From the NCBI GenBank assembly GCA_030149025.1, contig JASBSH010000333.1, positions 1 to 5,910 on the forward strand: a DNA stretch of 5,910 bases, in the 5' to 3' direction. Positions 1 to 5,910 of the stretch are shown one piece after another (within the stretch, counting starts at the first letter, position 1; every line of letters begins with the position of its first letter). The notes below the pieces were generated by a model that worked only from the letters and a program-made list of their open reading frames with translations, was not told where the DNA came from and did no database searches. The stretch comes from Actinomycetales bacterium. GTDB lineage: Bacteria > Actinomycetota > Actinomycetes > Actinomycetales > BWSM-131. The position numbers were made by a program, and so were the translations under genes.

Positions 1-2690
1 TCGCCGCCGAACAGTGTGTCCAGCGCTTCGTTCAGCGTGTCCTCGAAGGCGATGTCGTCACCGAATGCGACGAGCACCTTCTGAAGCTTCGGCAGCTTCG
101 TCGCACCCGACGACTGCACGAACACCGGCTGCACGTAGAGCAGGCCGCCACCGACGGGCAGGGTCAGCAGGTTGCCGCTGCGGACCTTCGAGTCACCCTG
201 GCGCAGCAGGTTCAGCGCCTGCGAGACCGTGGGGTTCGCATTGAAGTCGTTCTACACCTGGCCGGGGCCTGGGACGACCGCGTCCCTGGGAAGCTGCAGG
301 AGCCGGATCTGGCCGTACCCCTCGGCCTTCTGGCCGGTCGTGCTCCCTGCATCGGCATCCACGGCGACGAACCCCGTCAGCACATTGCTGACGTTCTCGG
401 CCGTAGCCCGCGGGATGTACGCCGAGGTCAAGGAGAACGACGGCCGCTCCTGGCCCGGCATCTGCAGGGTCAAGTAGTACGGCGGCTGCGCCTCGGCTGT
501 GTTGGTCGGCGCCGTCGGGTCGGCCGGCACCTGCCAGTAGTCCTGCCCGGAGTAGAACGCTCCCGCGTCCCTGATGTGGTAGCGGCCGAGCACCGTCCGC
601 TGGACCTTGAACAGGTCCTCCGGGTAGCGCAGGTGGCTCATCAGCTGGCCGTCGATCTCGGCCAGGGGTTTCACGCTGCCGGGGAACACCTTCATCCACG
701 ACTGGAGCAGCGGGTCGCTGGCGTCCCAGGCGTAGAGGGTGACCTTGCCGGAGTATGCATCGACGGTCGCCTTGACGGAGTTGCGGATGTAGTTCACCTT
801 GCGCTGCTGCAGGGCCACCACGCTGCTGGTCGACTCCGTCAGCGAGTCGGTGGTGACGTCGCCGAGCGGCTGCAGGTCTGAGTACGGGTAGGCGTCGGTG
901 ACCGTGTATCCGTCGACGATCCACAGCACGCGGCCGTTCACGACCGCCGGGTACGGGTCGCCGTCCAGCGTCAGGAACGGGGCGACCTTCTCCACCCGCG
1001 CACGCGGCGCACGGTCGTAGAGGATCTGGGACTCGGAGTTGACGGCGTCCGAGAGCAGGATGTTCTGGTCCCGGAACTTGATCGCGTACATCAGCCGGTT
1101 GAACAGGCTGCCGATCCGGGGACCGCCGTCCCCGGAGTACGTGTTATTCGCCTGACCGGTTCCGTCACCCTCGTCAGTGGGGTAGTCCAGCTCCTGCGGA
1201 GGGGCTCCCTCCGGTGCGCCGACGATGGAGAAGCTCGGCGACCGCTCGCCGAAGTAGATCCGCGGTTCGTACTCCCCCAGCGCCCCCGAAGACGGGATGC
1301 CCTGCTGGAAGAAGGCGGGCTCACCGTCGCTGCTCCGCTGGTTGCCGTAGGCCGCCACCACCCCGAAACCATGCGTGTAGACGGCCTTGTCGTTGTACCA
1401 GCTTCGCTGGCCCGCCGGAAGGCCACGAAGGTCCAGCTCGCGCACGGCGATGACGGTGTCCTTCGTCTGCCCGTCGATCTCGTACCGGTCGACGTCGAGG
1501 GCGTCCGGGAAGTTGTAGTACTGCTTGTTACGCTCCAGCTGCCGGAAGGCGGGGCTCACCAGGGCCGGGTCCAGCAGGCGGATGCTGGCCGTCGTCTGCG
1601 CGTCCGACTTCAGGGCACCCCGCTCGCCGGTCTTCTTCGCGTCGAACTGCGTCACCTCGACGCCCTGCAGCCCGTACGCGTCGCGCGTCGCCTGGATGTT
1701 CCGGTCGATGAAAGGACGCTCACGCGTCAACTGGCTCGGCGTCACCTGCAGCCGCTGCACGACCGCCGGGTAGATGCCGCCGACCACGATCGCAGAGACC
1801 ACCATCAGGGCCACACCGGTCGCGGGCAGACGCCAGCTGCCACGGAACGCGGTGACGAAGAACAGGACGGCGACGATCACCGCGATCGCGGCGAGAATCG
1901 CCTTCGCCGGCAGCACGGCCTCCACACCGGTGTATCCCGCCCCCGTGAACCGGTCGCCCTCCGCGGTGAGGGCCGAGTACCGGTCAAGCCAGTAGGACCC
2001 CGCCTGCAGCAACACGAGCACCCCGACCATCACGGCCAGGTGCATCCGTGCGCTCGGCGTCGTCTTCTGGCCCTGCCCCTGCAACCGCAGGCCGCCGTAC
2101 AGGTAGTGCGTGGCCGCACCGGCGATCAGCGCCAGGACGAAGACCGCGGTGAGGAAGCCGATGATGAACCGCAGGAACGGCAGGGAGAACACGTAGAACG
2201 AGATGTCCATGCCGAACTGCGGGTCCCGCTTGCCGAACGACGACTGGTTCAGGAACAGCAGCACCGTCTGCCACTGCCCCGCTGCCGCCGAGCCGGCGAA
2301 CAGGCCCAGGGCCGCCGGCAGCACGATCATCACCAGGCGGCGCAATGGCTCCAGGCTCTCGCGGTACCGGTCCAGATTCTGCTGCTCGGTGTCGACGGGG
2401 GCGTACACCGGACGGCTGCGGTAGGCGAAGGCGACGCTCGCCCCGACCGCACCGGCCATCAGGCCGCCGCCCACCAGGAACAGCACGAGCTGGGAGACGA
2501 TCCGGGTACGGAAGACCTCGGTGTACCCCACCTGGCTGAACCACAGGACGTCGGTGTAGATCTCCGCGAAGATCGCGAGCGCCACGGCCAGACCCGCGAG
2601 GATCAGCAGCGTCGGAACGAGCGCACCTCGGCGACGTCGTTGAAGAACGGGCCGGGACGGCCCTGGTCCCTGGCTCGCGGCGAAACTCAC
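1..2690 (-). CDS. UPF0182 family (COG1615) seven-helix membrane protein, C-terminus beyond the window, interrupted by an in-frame TAG
   Basis: The protein is a UPF0182 (PF03699) member, related to Rv3193c/Rv0064; its molecular function is unknown. The GTG start at 2688-2690 has TGAGGT nine bases upstream. A basic N-terminus (RRRR near residue 20) precedes seven hydrophobic stretches at about 24-44, 66-90, 118-138, 172-197, 216-235, 263-282 and 289-311. A large hydrophilic domain follows, with family landmarks YTHGFGVVAAYGN, GALGEYEPRIYFGE, NILLSDAVNS, RNSVKATVDAY, HLRYPEDLFKVQR and YYLTLQMPGQ. Codon 813 is TAG (252-254), just after VPGPGQV. The same frame then stays open to the window edge with NDFNANPTVSQALNLL and LLTLPVGGGLLYVQPVFVQ, also family-typical. 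About 896 codons are visible; family members run to roughly 950-1000. Read literally, the product stops at 812 residues, lacking its conserved C-terminal end. The identification is secure; whether a full-length product is made is not. Confidence 0.93.
252..254 (-). other. In-frame amber (TAG) codon inside the UPF0182 gene
   Basis: The plus strand reads CTA here, so the coding strand reads TAG as codon 813. The codons before it read PGPGQV and those after read NDFNANPTVSQ. From memory of the family, this junction is usually GPGQVQN, so the amber stands where Gln (CAG) is expected, one C-to-T change away. No other stop occurs in this frame from 251 down to base 3. Confidence 0.9.
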
Positions 2691-2803
2691 GGCAGCGCTA
2701 CCTCACGTGTCGGTCCTGTCAACGGGTCAAGCCTCCCACGGCGGCAGGTGCACGGAGCCCCCGGCATCGGCTGCTTCTTTCGCGCCCGTGCCAGGATCTG
2801 CGT
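2691..2803. promoter_or_regulatory. Divergent intergenic region between the UPF0182 and PPA1309-family genes
   Basis: This 113-bp gap separates two divergently transcribed starts and should hold both promoters. On the minus strand TTGACC (2725-2730) and TTGACA (2717-2722) lie eight bases apart, and either could serve as a -35 box. No convincing TAnnnT -10 element sits at the right distance. A CACGTG palindrome lies at 2704-2709, close to the UPF0182 ribosome site. On the plus strand AGGA at 2793-2796 is placed as a ribosome site for the GTG at 2804, but no plus-strand promoter boxes are clear. Confidence 0.4.
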
Positions 2804-3385
2804 GTGCACTACTCCACCGACCAGTCCAACGGCGGCCAGCCGCGCGAAGTTCCGCGGAACACCCCGCTGGACCGAGCGGTCCGCGAGCTCGAGCGCCATG
2901 TGGCGCGGGGCGGCTGGGACGGGCCCGTCCGTGTCTTCGCGCTCGTGAGGACCGCCCGGGCGATCCAGCGCGACCCGTCGCTTCGCGACGAGCTGCCGCT
3001 CGACCTGCTCGCCTCCGCCGACGCCGACACCGACCACATCACATCCGTCGAGCAGGAGGACCTTCCGGACGCCGGCTCGGTGGAGGAGCTGCTCGCCCAG
3101 CTCGGTTGGGGTCCCGCGGTGGACGGCGCCGCGATCGTCTGCGAGCGCATCGTCGTCCCGCCGGAGGTCGAGGTCGGGATGCCGCAGGACCCGGTCGAGG
3201 CCGTGCAGTACCTCATGGACCACCCGCAGCGCGAGGACGTGCGCCTCGCCGTCGGGGTCCTGAGGGACGGGTCGACGAGCTGCGCGATCCGCACCCGAAG
3301 CCAGGACGACGACTTCGCCGTCGGGACCGGACCGGACCTGGCACCCGGTCTCGCCGCCGCCCTTCGGGCGACCCTGGAGGACTGA
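2804..3385 (+). CDS. PPA1309 family protein, function unknown
   Basis: The 193-residue product matches the actinobacterial PPA1309 family in length and landmarks: LDRAVRELERHVA (22-34), WDGPVRVFALVRTA (38-51), a VEQEDLP segment (82-88), ERIVVPP (114-120), the DHPQREDVRLAVGVLRDG stretch (139-156) and a C-terminal LAPGLAAALRATLED. There is no signal peptide, membrane segment or recognisable catalytic motif, so it is probably a soluble cytoplasmic acidic protein. The GTG start is preferred because AGGA lies seven bases upstream and because the divergent gap fits. The stop is TGA. It diverges from the UPF0182 gene and converges on the ylbL-like gene with an 18-bp gap, so it appears to be a single-gene unit. 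No function is known for the family; the neighbourhood only hints at a link with envelope or proteolytic roles. Confidence 0.9.
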   Translation: MHYSTDQSNGGQPREVPRNTPLDRAVRELERHVARGGWDGPVRVFALVRTARAIQRDPSLRDELPLDLLASADADTDHITSVEQEDLPDAGSVEELLAQLGWGPAVDGAAIVCERIVVPPEVEVGMPQDPVEAVQYLMDHPQREDVRLAVGVLRDGSTSCAIRTRSQDDDFAVGTGPDLAPGLAAALRATLED

Positions 3386-3408
3386 CTCACCCGCAGGACT
3401 GACTCACC
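3378..3408. repeat. Tandem direct repeat (17-bp period) at the convergent gene ends
   Basis: The 14-base sequence AGGACTGACTCACC occurs at 3378-3391 and again at 3395-3408, with three bases between the copies. Each copy contains TGA on the plus strand and TCA (TGA on the minus strand). The first copy supplies the stop of the PPA1309-family gene (3383-3385) and the second supplies the stop of the ylbL-like gene (3404-3406). No clear rho-independent terminator was seen; a five-base CCGGC/GCCGG pair at 3407-3411 and 3422-3426 is weak and lies inside the protease gene. Confidence 0.85.
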
Positions 3409-4453
3409 GGCAGGTCGGCAGGCCGGAGGTGTCCTTGCCCTCCCCGATCGCCTCGACCGCCACGCGTGCCTCGCGCAGCGTCGAGACCTTCACCACTCGC
3501 AACCCCTCCGGCACCTGGCCGACGACCTCCCTGCAGTTGTCGGCGGGCGCCAGGAACCACGCGGCGCCGGCGTCACGGGCACCGACGAGCTTCTGCTGGA
3601 TGCCGCCGATCGGCCCCACCTGCCCGGAGGAGTCGATCGTGCCGGTGCCGGCGATCTTCTTGCCACCCGTCATCGGGCCGGGGGTGAGCTTGTCGATGAT
3701 CCCGAGGGAGAACATCATCCCCGCACTCGGGCCGCCGATGTTCTCGATCTTGATGTCCACCTGGATGGGGAACGTGTACTTGGGGTCGATCAGCACACCG
3801 AGCAGGGTCTGCCCCTCCTCGCCCCTCGACGTCCGCACCTAGGCGGTCTCGGCCCGTCCCCCGCGCGTGAAGGCGATCTCGACCGGCTCACCGGCTCTGG
3901 TCTCCTGCAGCAACCGGCGCAGCTCCGGCAGCCCGGTCACCTGCTGCCCGCCGACCTCGGTGATCACGTCACCCTTCTTGAGGACGGACGACGCGTTCGC
4001 GCCGTCGCTGAAGCCGGCGACGGTGAGCGTCGTGGGCACCGGGATACCCAGCTCACCGAGGGCGGCCGCCGTCGCGTTCTCCTGTGACGACTCCATCTCC
4101 GCGGTGCTCTCGCGGTCGACCTCCTGCTCACTACGGCCAGAAGGGAACAGCTCGCGCTCGGGGCGCACGGAGACCTCCCGGTCCAGCCAGCCGAGCAGCA
4201 CGTCGTCCAGCGTGACCGACGAACCCGGGCCGCCCTCGATCGAGACCGTGAGCAGATCCAGCGACCCCGATGTCGGGTACGTGCGTTGCCCCTTGATCGA
4301 GATCAGGGGGCTGCCCCCGACCTGGGACAGGACGTCCCGCACCGGCCCGGGACGCATGACCGCGTACGGCACCGGCAGGAGGCTCATCCCCGCGAACAAC
4401 AGCACCGCGAGCAAGCCGGACAGGAGCATCGCGGACGTCCGACGGTCACCCAC
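3404..4453 (-). CDS. ylbL: YlbL-like membrane-anchored PDZ and Lon-type (S16) serine protease, interrupted by an in-frame TAG
   Basis: This is a COG3480-type protease related to Rv3194c and to Bacillus subtilis YlbL, which helps degrade the division inhibitor YneA. The GTG start overlaps the upstream gene's stop by eight bases and has AGGGGAGG four bases away, suggesting translational coupling. One hydrophobic anchor (about 9-28) is followed by the family motif PYAVMRPGPVRDVL (29-42) and TSGSLDLLTVS (61-71), then a PDZ domain (about 140-198) with LKKGDVITEVGGQQV. Codon 205 is TAG. The frame resumes with VRTSRGEEGQTLLGVLI and the Lon-like domain: GGPSAGMMFSLG holds the nucleophile Ser (about 243) and GPIGGIQQKL the Lys (about 288). 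Total span is 349 codons, normal for the family, ending in TGA. Read literally, anchor plus PDZ and the catalytic domain are separated. A GTG directly follows the TAG, but it lacks a good ribosome site. Confidence 0.92.
3839..3841 (-). other. In-frame amber (TAG) codon inside the ylbL-like gene
   Basis: The plus strand reads CTA, giving TAG as codon 205 between GGRAETA and VRTSRGEEG. It falls in the short link between the PDZ and Lon-like domains, and both halves are in the same frame with no missing sequence. CAG (Gln) or another sense codon one change away is expected; unlike the first amber, I do not recall a fixed residue at this position. The next codon is GTG, so restart is formally possible. 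The purine runs upstream (GGGGGAC) are about 20 bases away, too far for a normal ribosome site. Confidence 0.9.
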
Positions 4454-5681
4454 GACGCCTCCCCTGGCGTGCCTTGGCCTGACGCCACACCGCGGCCGTG
4501 CCGACCAGCGCCACCGCGGCGCCCGCGGCGCCGAGGGCGGTACCGGACCGCTCGATCCGCCGGCCGGATGAGGCCTTGCGCCGGGCCACGTGCTCCAGCA
4601 GCACCTGCAGGCACTGCTCGTTGCCGTGCTGGGCGCGCCAGCCGGCCTCGATCAGACTGGATGATGACACGACCCAAGGGTGGACGACGAAGTGCAGCTC
4701 GGTCGCAGGGGTCCGCAGGACGCCGACCCGGTGAAGCCGCTCCGCGGTACCGAACGCCAGGCTCCTGGGCAGGTCGATGCGGCGCATGCCGCTGAGCCGA
4801 CCCAGCTCGTCCTCGGTGAGCGTGCCCGGTGCCCCGACCGTCAGGGCACCAGTCAGGCCGTCCTCGATCACCGTGAGCACCGCACCGGCGAGGTCATCGA
4901 CGTGGCAGAACTGCCACAGCATCGACGCGTCCCGGACGGCGAGCAGGCGCGGCGCCTCGAAGTGGCGCGTCGTGAACGTGTCGACGTCGGGCCCGACGAT
5001 CGCTGCCGGGCGCAGCGAGGTCACCGCCAGCCCCGGGTAGGTCTCGCGGGCACGGGCAACGACCTGCTCGATCTCCAGCAGGTCACCCACTACCCCCTCG
5101 TCCGGCAGCGCGTCCAGGGGGCCGTCCTCCGGCAACGGGACCGGTGAGTCGGGCCGCGCCCCGAACACCATGGCGGACGTCACGACAACCACCTGCCGCG
5201 CGCCCACCGCCGCGGCCGCCGTCAGCACCGCCTGGGCGGAGCGGACGGCGTCCGTCCGGCGCCGGTGCGGGTCCACCGAGAGCGTGGCCTCCAGATCGTC
5301 CGGGGTCGCGAGATGCACCACCACGTCCGCACCGCTGAGGGCGTCGGCGACGGACGGCGTGGAGATGTCGGCCAGGTGCCAGCGCACCGCCGCCGGATCA
5401 GCAACCCGATAAGCAGTCCGATCAGCAGTCCGATCGTCGCCGGCCTCCCGGTCCACCGCCACGACGGCGCCGACCGACCCCGAGCCGACACCCTCCCCCA
5501 CCGCGCCGGCGAGCACGTCGGTCACGGCGCGGCCGACGGGCGACGCAGCATTGGTCACGGCGACGACCGGCCGGTGCTGCCGGCCACGACGCGGACGGCG
5601 CGTGGTCGCCTGGCCTGCGGGTCGTCGTCCGGCATCCGGGTCGGGCGTCGTGCGGGATGGGGACGGCCCTTCGGAACTCAG
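4446..5681 (-). CDS. SDR / NAD-dependent epimerase-like protein with degenerate catalytic motif and C-terminal membrane segment; probable CTG start
   Basis: This is an extended-SDR-fold protein of the type found next to ylbL in actinobacteria. The first ATG/GTG/TTG in frame is GTG at 5556-5558, but it lies inside the nucleotide-binding strand PVVAVTNAASPVG and has no ribosome site. The CTG at 5679-5681 has a perfect AGGAGG six bases upstream and gives 411 residues with a Pro/Arg-rich leader like that of homologues. Numbered from CTG: the dinucleotide loop TNAASPVG (43-50, Asn replacing the usual first Gly), HLADI (102-106), ADVVVHLA (118-125), VVVTSAMVFGA (164-174), RPAAIVGP (224-231) and WQFCHVDDL (256-264). 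The YxxxK catalytic pair is absent where expected (GVVGDLLEIEQ). A hydrophobic stretch at about 380-399 followed by an Arg/Lys tail suggests a C-terminal anchor. The substrate is unknown and it may not be an enzyme. Confidence 0.85.
   Translation of the reverse strand: MSSEGPSPSRTTPDPDAGRRPAGQATTRRPRRGRQHRPVVAVTNAASPVGRAVTDVLAGAVGEGVGSGSVGAVVAVDREAGDDRTADRTAYRVADPAAVRWHLADISTPSVADALSGADVVVHLATPDDLEATLSVDPHRRRTDAVRSAQAVLTAAAAVGARQVVVVTSAMVFGARPDSPVPLPEDGPLDALPDEGVVGDLLEIEQVVARARETYPGLAVTSLRPAAIVGPDVDTFTTRHFEAPRLLAVRDASMLWQFCHVDDLAGAVLTVIEDGLTGALTVGAPGTLTEDELGRLSGMRRIDLPRSLAFGTAERLHRVGVLRTPATELHFVVHPWVVSSSSLIEAGWRAQHGNEQCLQVLLEHVARRKASSGRRIERSGTALGAAGAAVALVGTAAVWRQAKARQGRRRG
5401..5436. repeat. 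12-bp tandem repeat inside the SDR-like gene
   Basis: Three adjacent 12-base units read GCAACCCGATAA, GCAGTCCGATCA and GCAGTCCGATCG; a fourth, more diverged unit (9 of 12 bases) precedes them at 5389-5400. The period is a multiple of three, so the frame is kept. On the coding strand it gives DRTADRTAYRVAD, in the loop after the second strand (VVAVDRE) and before VRWHLADI. Confidence 0.8.
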
Positions 5682-5687
5682 GGGGAA

Positions 5688-5693
5688 CCTCCT
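5688..5693 (-). promoter_or_regulatory. Shine-Dalgarno site deciding the CTG start of the SDR-like gene
   Basis: The minus strand reads AGGAGG, then TTCCCC, then CTG AGT TCC. This is a perfect anti-16S match at ideal spacing to the CTG at 5679-5681. No ATG, GTG or TTG lies in frame between this site and the GTG at 5556-5558, about 125 bases further on. Confidence 0.75.
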
Positions 5694-5817
5694 GGCGTTG
5701 CCTGGTAGCGACTGGTGACAAAGAGCCGCTCGGTACGGTGGAGGGTGCCGCGCGACGCCGTGGTAAGGTGCCCATCATCCGGTGTTGAGGGCGCGGTGTC
5801 TTCGACGCCGCCCCGTC
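5694..5817. promoter_or_regulatory. Divergent control region between the SDR-like gene and the metalloprotease gene
   Basis: The space between the two divergent ribosome sites should hold promoters for the SDR-ylbL pair and for the metalloprotease. On the plus strand TACGGT (5734-5739) and TAAGGT (5764-5769) fit the TAnnnT form common in actinobacterial -10 boxes. GTGACA at 5715-5720 resembles a -35 box but sits only 13 bases from the first of these and far from the second. No -10/-35 pair with proper spacing was found on either strand, so the exact promoter positions are open. No terminator or structured leader was recognised. Confidence 0.35.
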
Positions 5818-5823
5818 AGGAGA
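5818..5823 (+). promoter_or_regulatory. Ribosome binding site of the metalloprotease gene
   Basis: AGGAGA lies seven bases before the ATG at 5831-5833, a standard strength and distance, and supports that ATG as the start. Confidence 0.75.
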
Positions 5824-5830
5824 ACGTGAC

Positions 5831-5910
5831 ATGAGCGACGTGCCGCCCCGGCGTGACGACGACGACCGTGACGACGAGCGTGATGACGAGCGTGATGACG
5901 AGCGTGATGA
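5831..5910 (+). CDS. Probable zinc-dependent metalloprotease (Rv3195-like, DUF2342), N-terminal fragment
   Basis: Only 26 complete codons are in the window. They start at an ATG with AGGAGA seven bases upstream and read MSDVPPRR followed by a highly charged run of Asp, Glu and Arg. No zinc-binding HExxH motif can be seen because the gene is cut by the right edge. The call rests on context: in actinobacteria the gene divergent from the ylbL or SDR-ylbL unit is usually a zincin-type metalloprotease of the DUF2342/TIGR03624 group, and those proteins often begin with a low-complexity acidic or glycine-rich leader starting MSD. The Asp-Asp-Glu-Arg units come from a 12-bp tandem repeat. The frame is open to the edge. 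The existence of a gene here is likely; the product assignment is an inference. Confidence 0.7.
   Translation, partial: MSDVPPRRDDDDRDDERDDERDDERD
5870..5910 (+). repeat. 12-bp tandem repeat in the metalloprotease leader
   Basis: Units GACGACGAGCGT (5870-5881), GATGACGAGCGT (5882-5893) and GATGACGAGCGT (5894-5905), then the beginning of a fourth unit at the window edge. Each unit encodes Asp-Asp-Glu-Arg, and the frame is preserved whatever the copy number. A related, more degenerate Asp/Arg stretch precedes it from 5855. Confidence 0.9.

Noticed and set aside
193..924. Minus-strand 243-codon open frame, considered as a frameshifted C-terminus of the UPF0182 gene
   Set aside because: The UPF0182 frame itself keeps family-typical sequence through this region and beyond the TAG, so no frameshift is needed. 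This frame has low-complexity Arg/Gly/Pro composition.
1371..2948. Long plus-strand open frame (525 codons) antisense to the UPF0182 gene
   Set aside because: It overlaps the clear UPF0182 reading frame and the PPA1309-family start. Its translation is rich in Arg, His, Gln and Asp with no family features, as expected for an antisense shadow in GC-rich DNA.
2687..3223. Minus-strand open frame antisense to the PPA1309-family gene
   Set aside because: The plus-strand frame has matching family landmarks and length; this one has none and would remove the divergent promoter space.
3407..3426. Possible terminator hairpin between the convergent genes
   Set aside because: The stem is five base pairs with a ten-base loop, lies within the end of the protease gene and has no U-run on either strand.
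3404..3838. Separate soluble protease gene starting at the GTG right after the TAG
   Set aside because: The frame, total length and domain order fit one interrupted YlbL-like gene, and there is no good ribosome site for the GTG. Stop-and-restart is kept only as an alternative under the amber finding.
3867..4571. Plus-strand open frame of 234 codons opposite the ylbL-like gene
   Set aside because: It is antisense to the recognisable anchor and PDZ domain, has no ribosome site that I could see and no recognisable motif.
5222..5491. Apparent hydrophobic repeat peptide (Ile-Gly-Leu-Leu units) in a small minus-strand frame
   Set aside because: It is only the 12-bp repeat at 5401-5436 read in a different frame from the SDR-like gene; the flanks are Arg/Pro-rich shadow sequence.

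Overview
The window looks like chromosomal DNA from a high-GC Actinomycetota. It is very GC-rich and codons end mostly in G or C. Four of the five genes start with GTG or a rarer codon, and only the gene at 5831 starts with ATG. The gene content is a known actinobacterial neighbourhood: a UPF0182 membrane protein, a PPA1309-family protein, a YlbL-type PDZ/Lon-like protease, an SDR/epimerase-fold protein and a zinc-dependent metalloprotease. The UPF0182, YlbL and metalloprotease trio matches Rv3193c-Rv3194c-Rv3195 of Mycobacterium tuberculosis. The order within the phylum cannot be fixed from this piece. There is no mobile element, CRISPR array, rRNA or tRNA.

Layout, left to right. (1) 1-2690, minus: UPF0182 gene, running off the left edge and cut by an in-frame TAG at 252-254. 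(2) 2691-2803: divergent intergenic region. (3) 2804-3385, plus: PPA1309-family gene. (4) 3386-3403: an 18-bp convergent gap made by a 17-bp-period tandem duplication that carries stop codons for both neighbours. (5) 3404-4453, minus: YlbL-like protease, split by a second in-frame TAG at 3839-3841 between its PDZ and Lon-like domains. (6) 4446-5681, minus: SDR-fold protein whose best start is a CTG behind a perfect AGGAGG; it overlaps the YlbL gene by 8 bp, so the two look like an operon. (7) 5682-5830: divergent control region. (8) 5831-5910, plus: start of the metalloprotease gene, with a tandem Asp-Asp-Glu-Arg repeat, cut by the right edge.

The genes suggest an envelope-linked set: a seven-helix membrane protein with a large C-terminal domain, a membrane-anchored protease, an SDR-fold protein with a probable C-terminal membrane anchor, and a metalloprotease. 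How they work together is not known and is not shown by the sequence.

The main oddity is that two otherwise intact, conserved genes are each interrupted by one TAG, in frame, with family-typical sequence resuming at once. At 252-254 the family normally has Gln (CAG). The three true stops visible in the window are all TGA. Amber decoding or suppression, two recent nonsense mutations, or two G-to-A base errors on the plus strand could each explain this. The window alone cannot choose between them.
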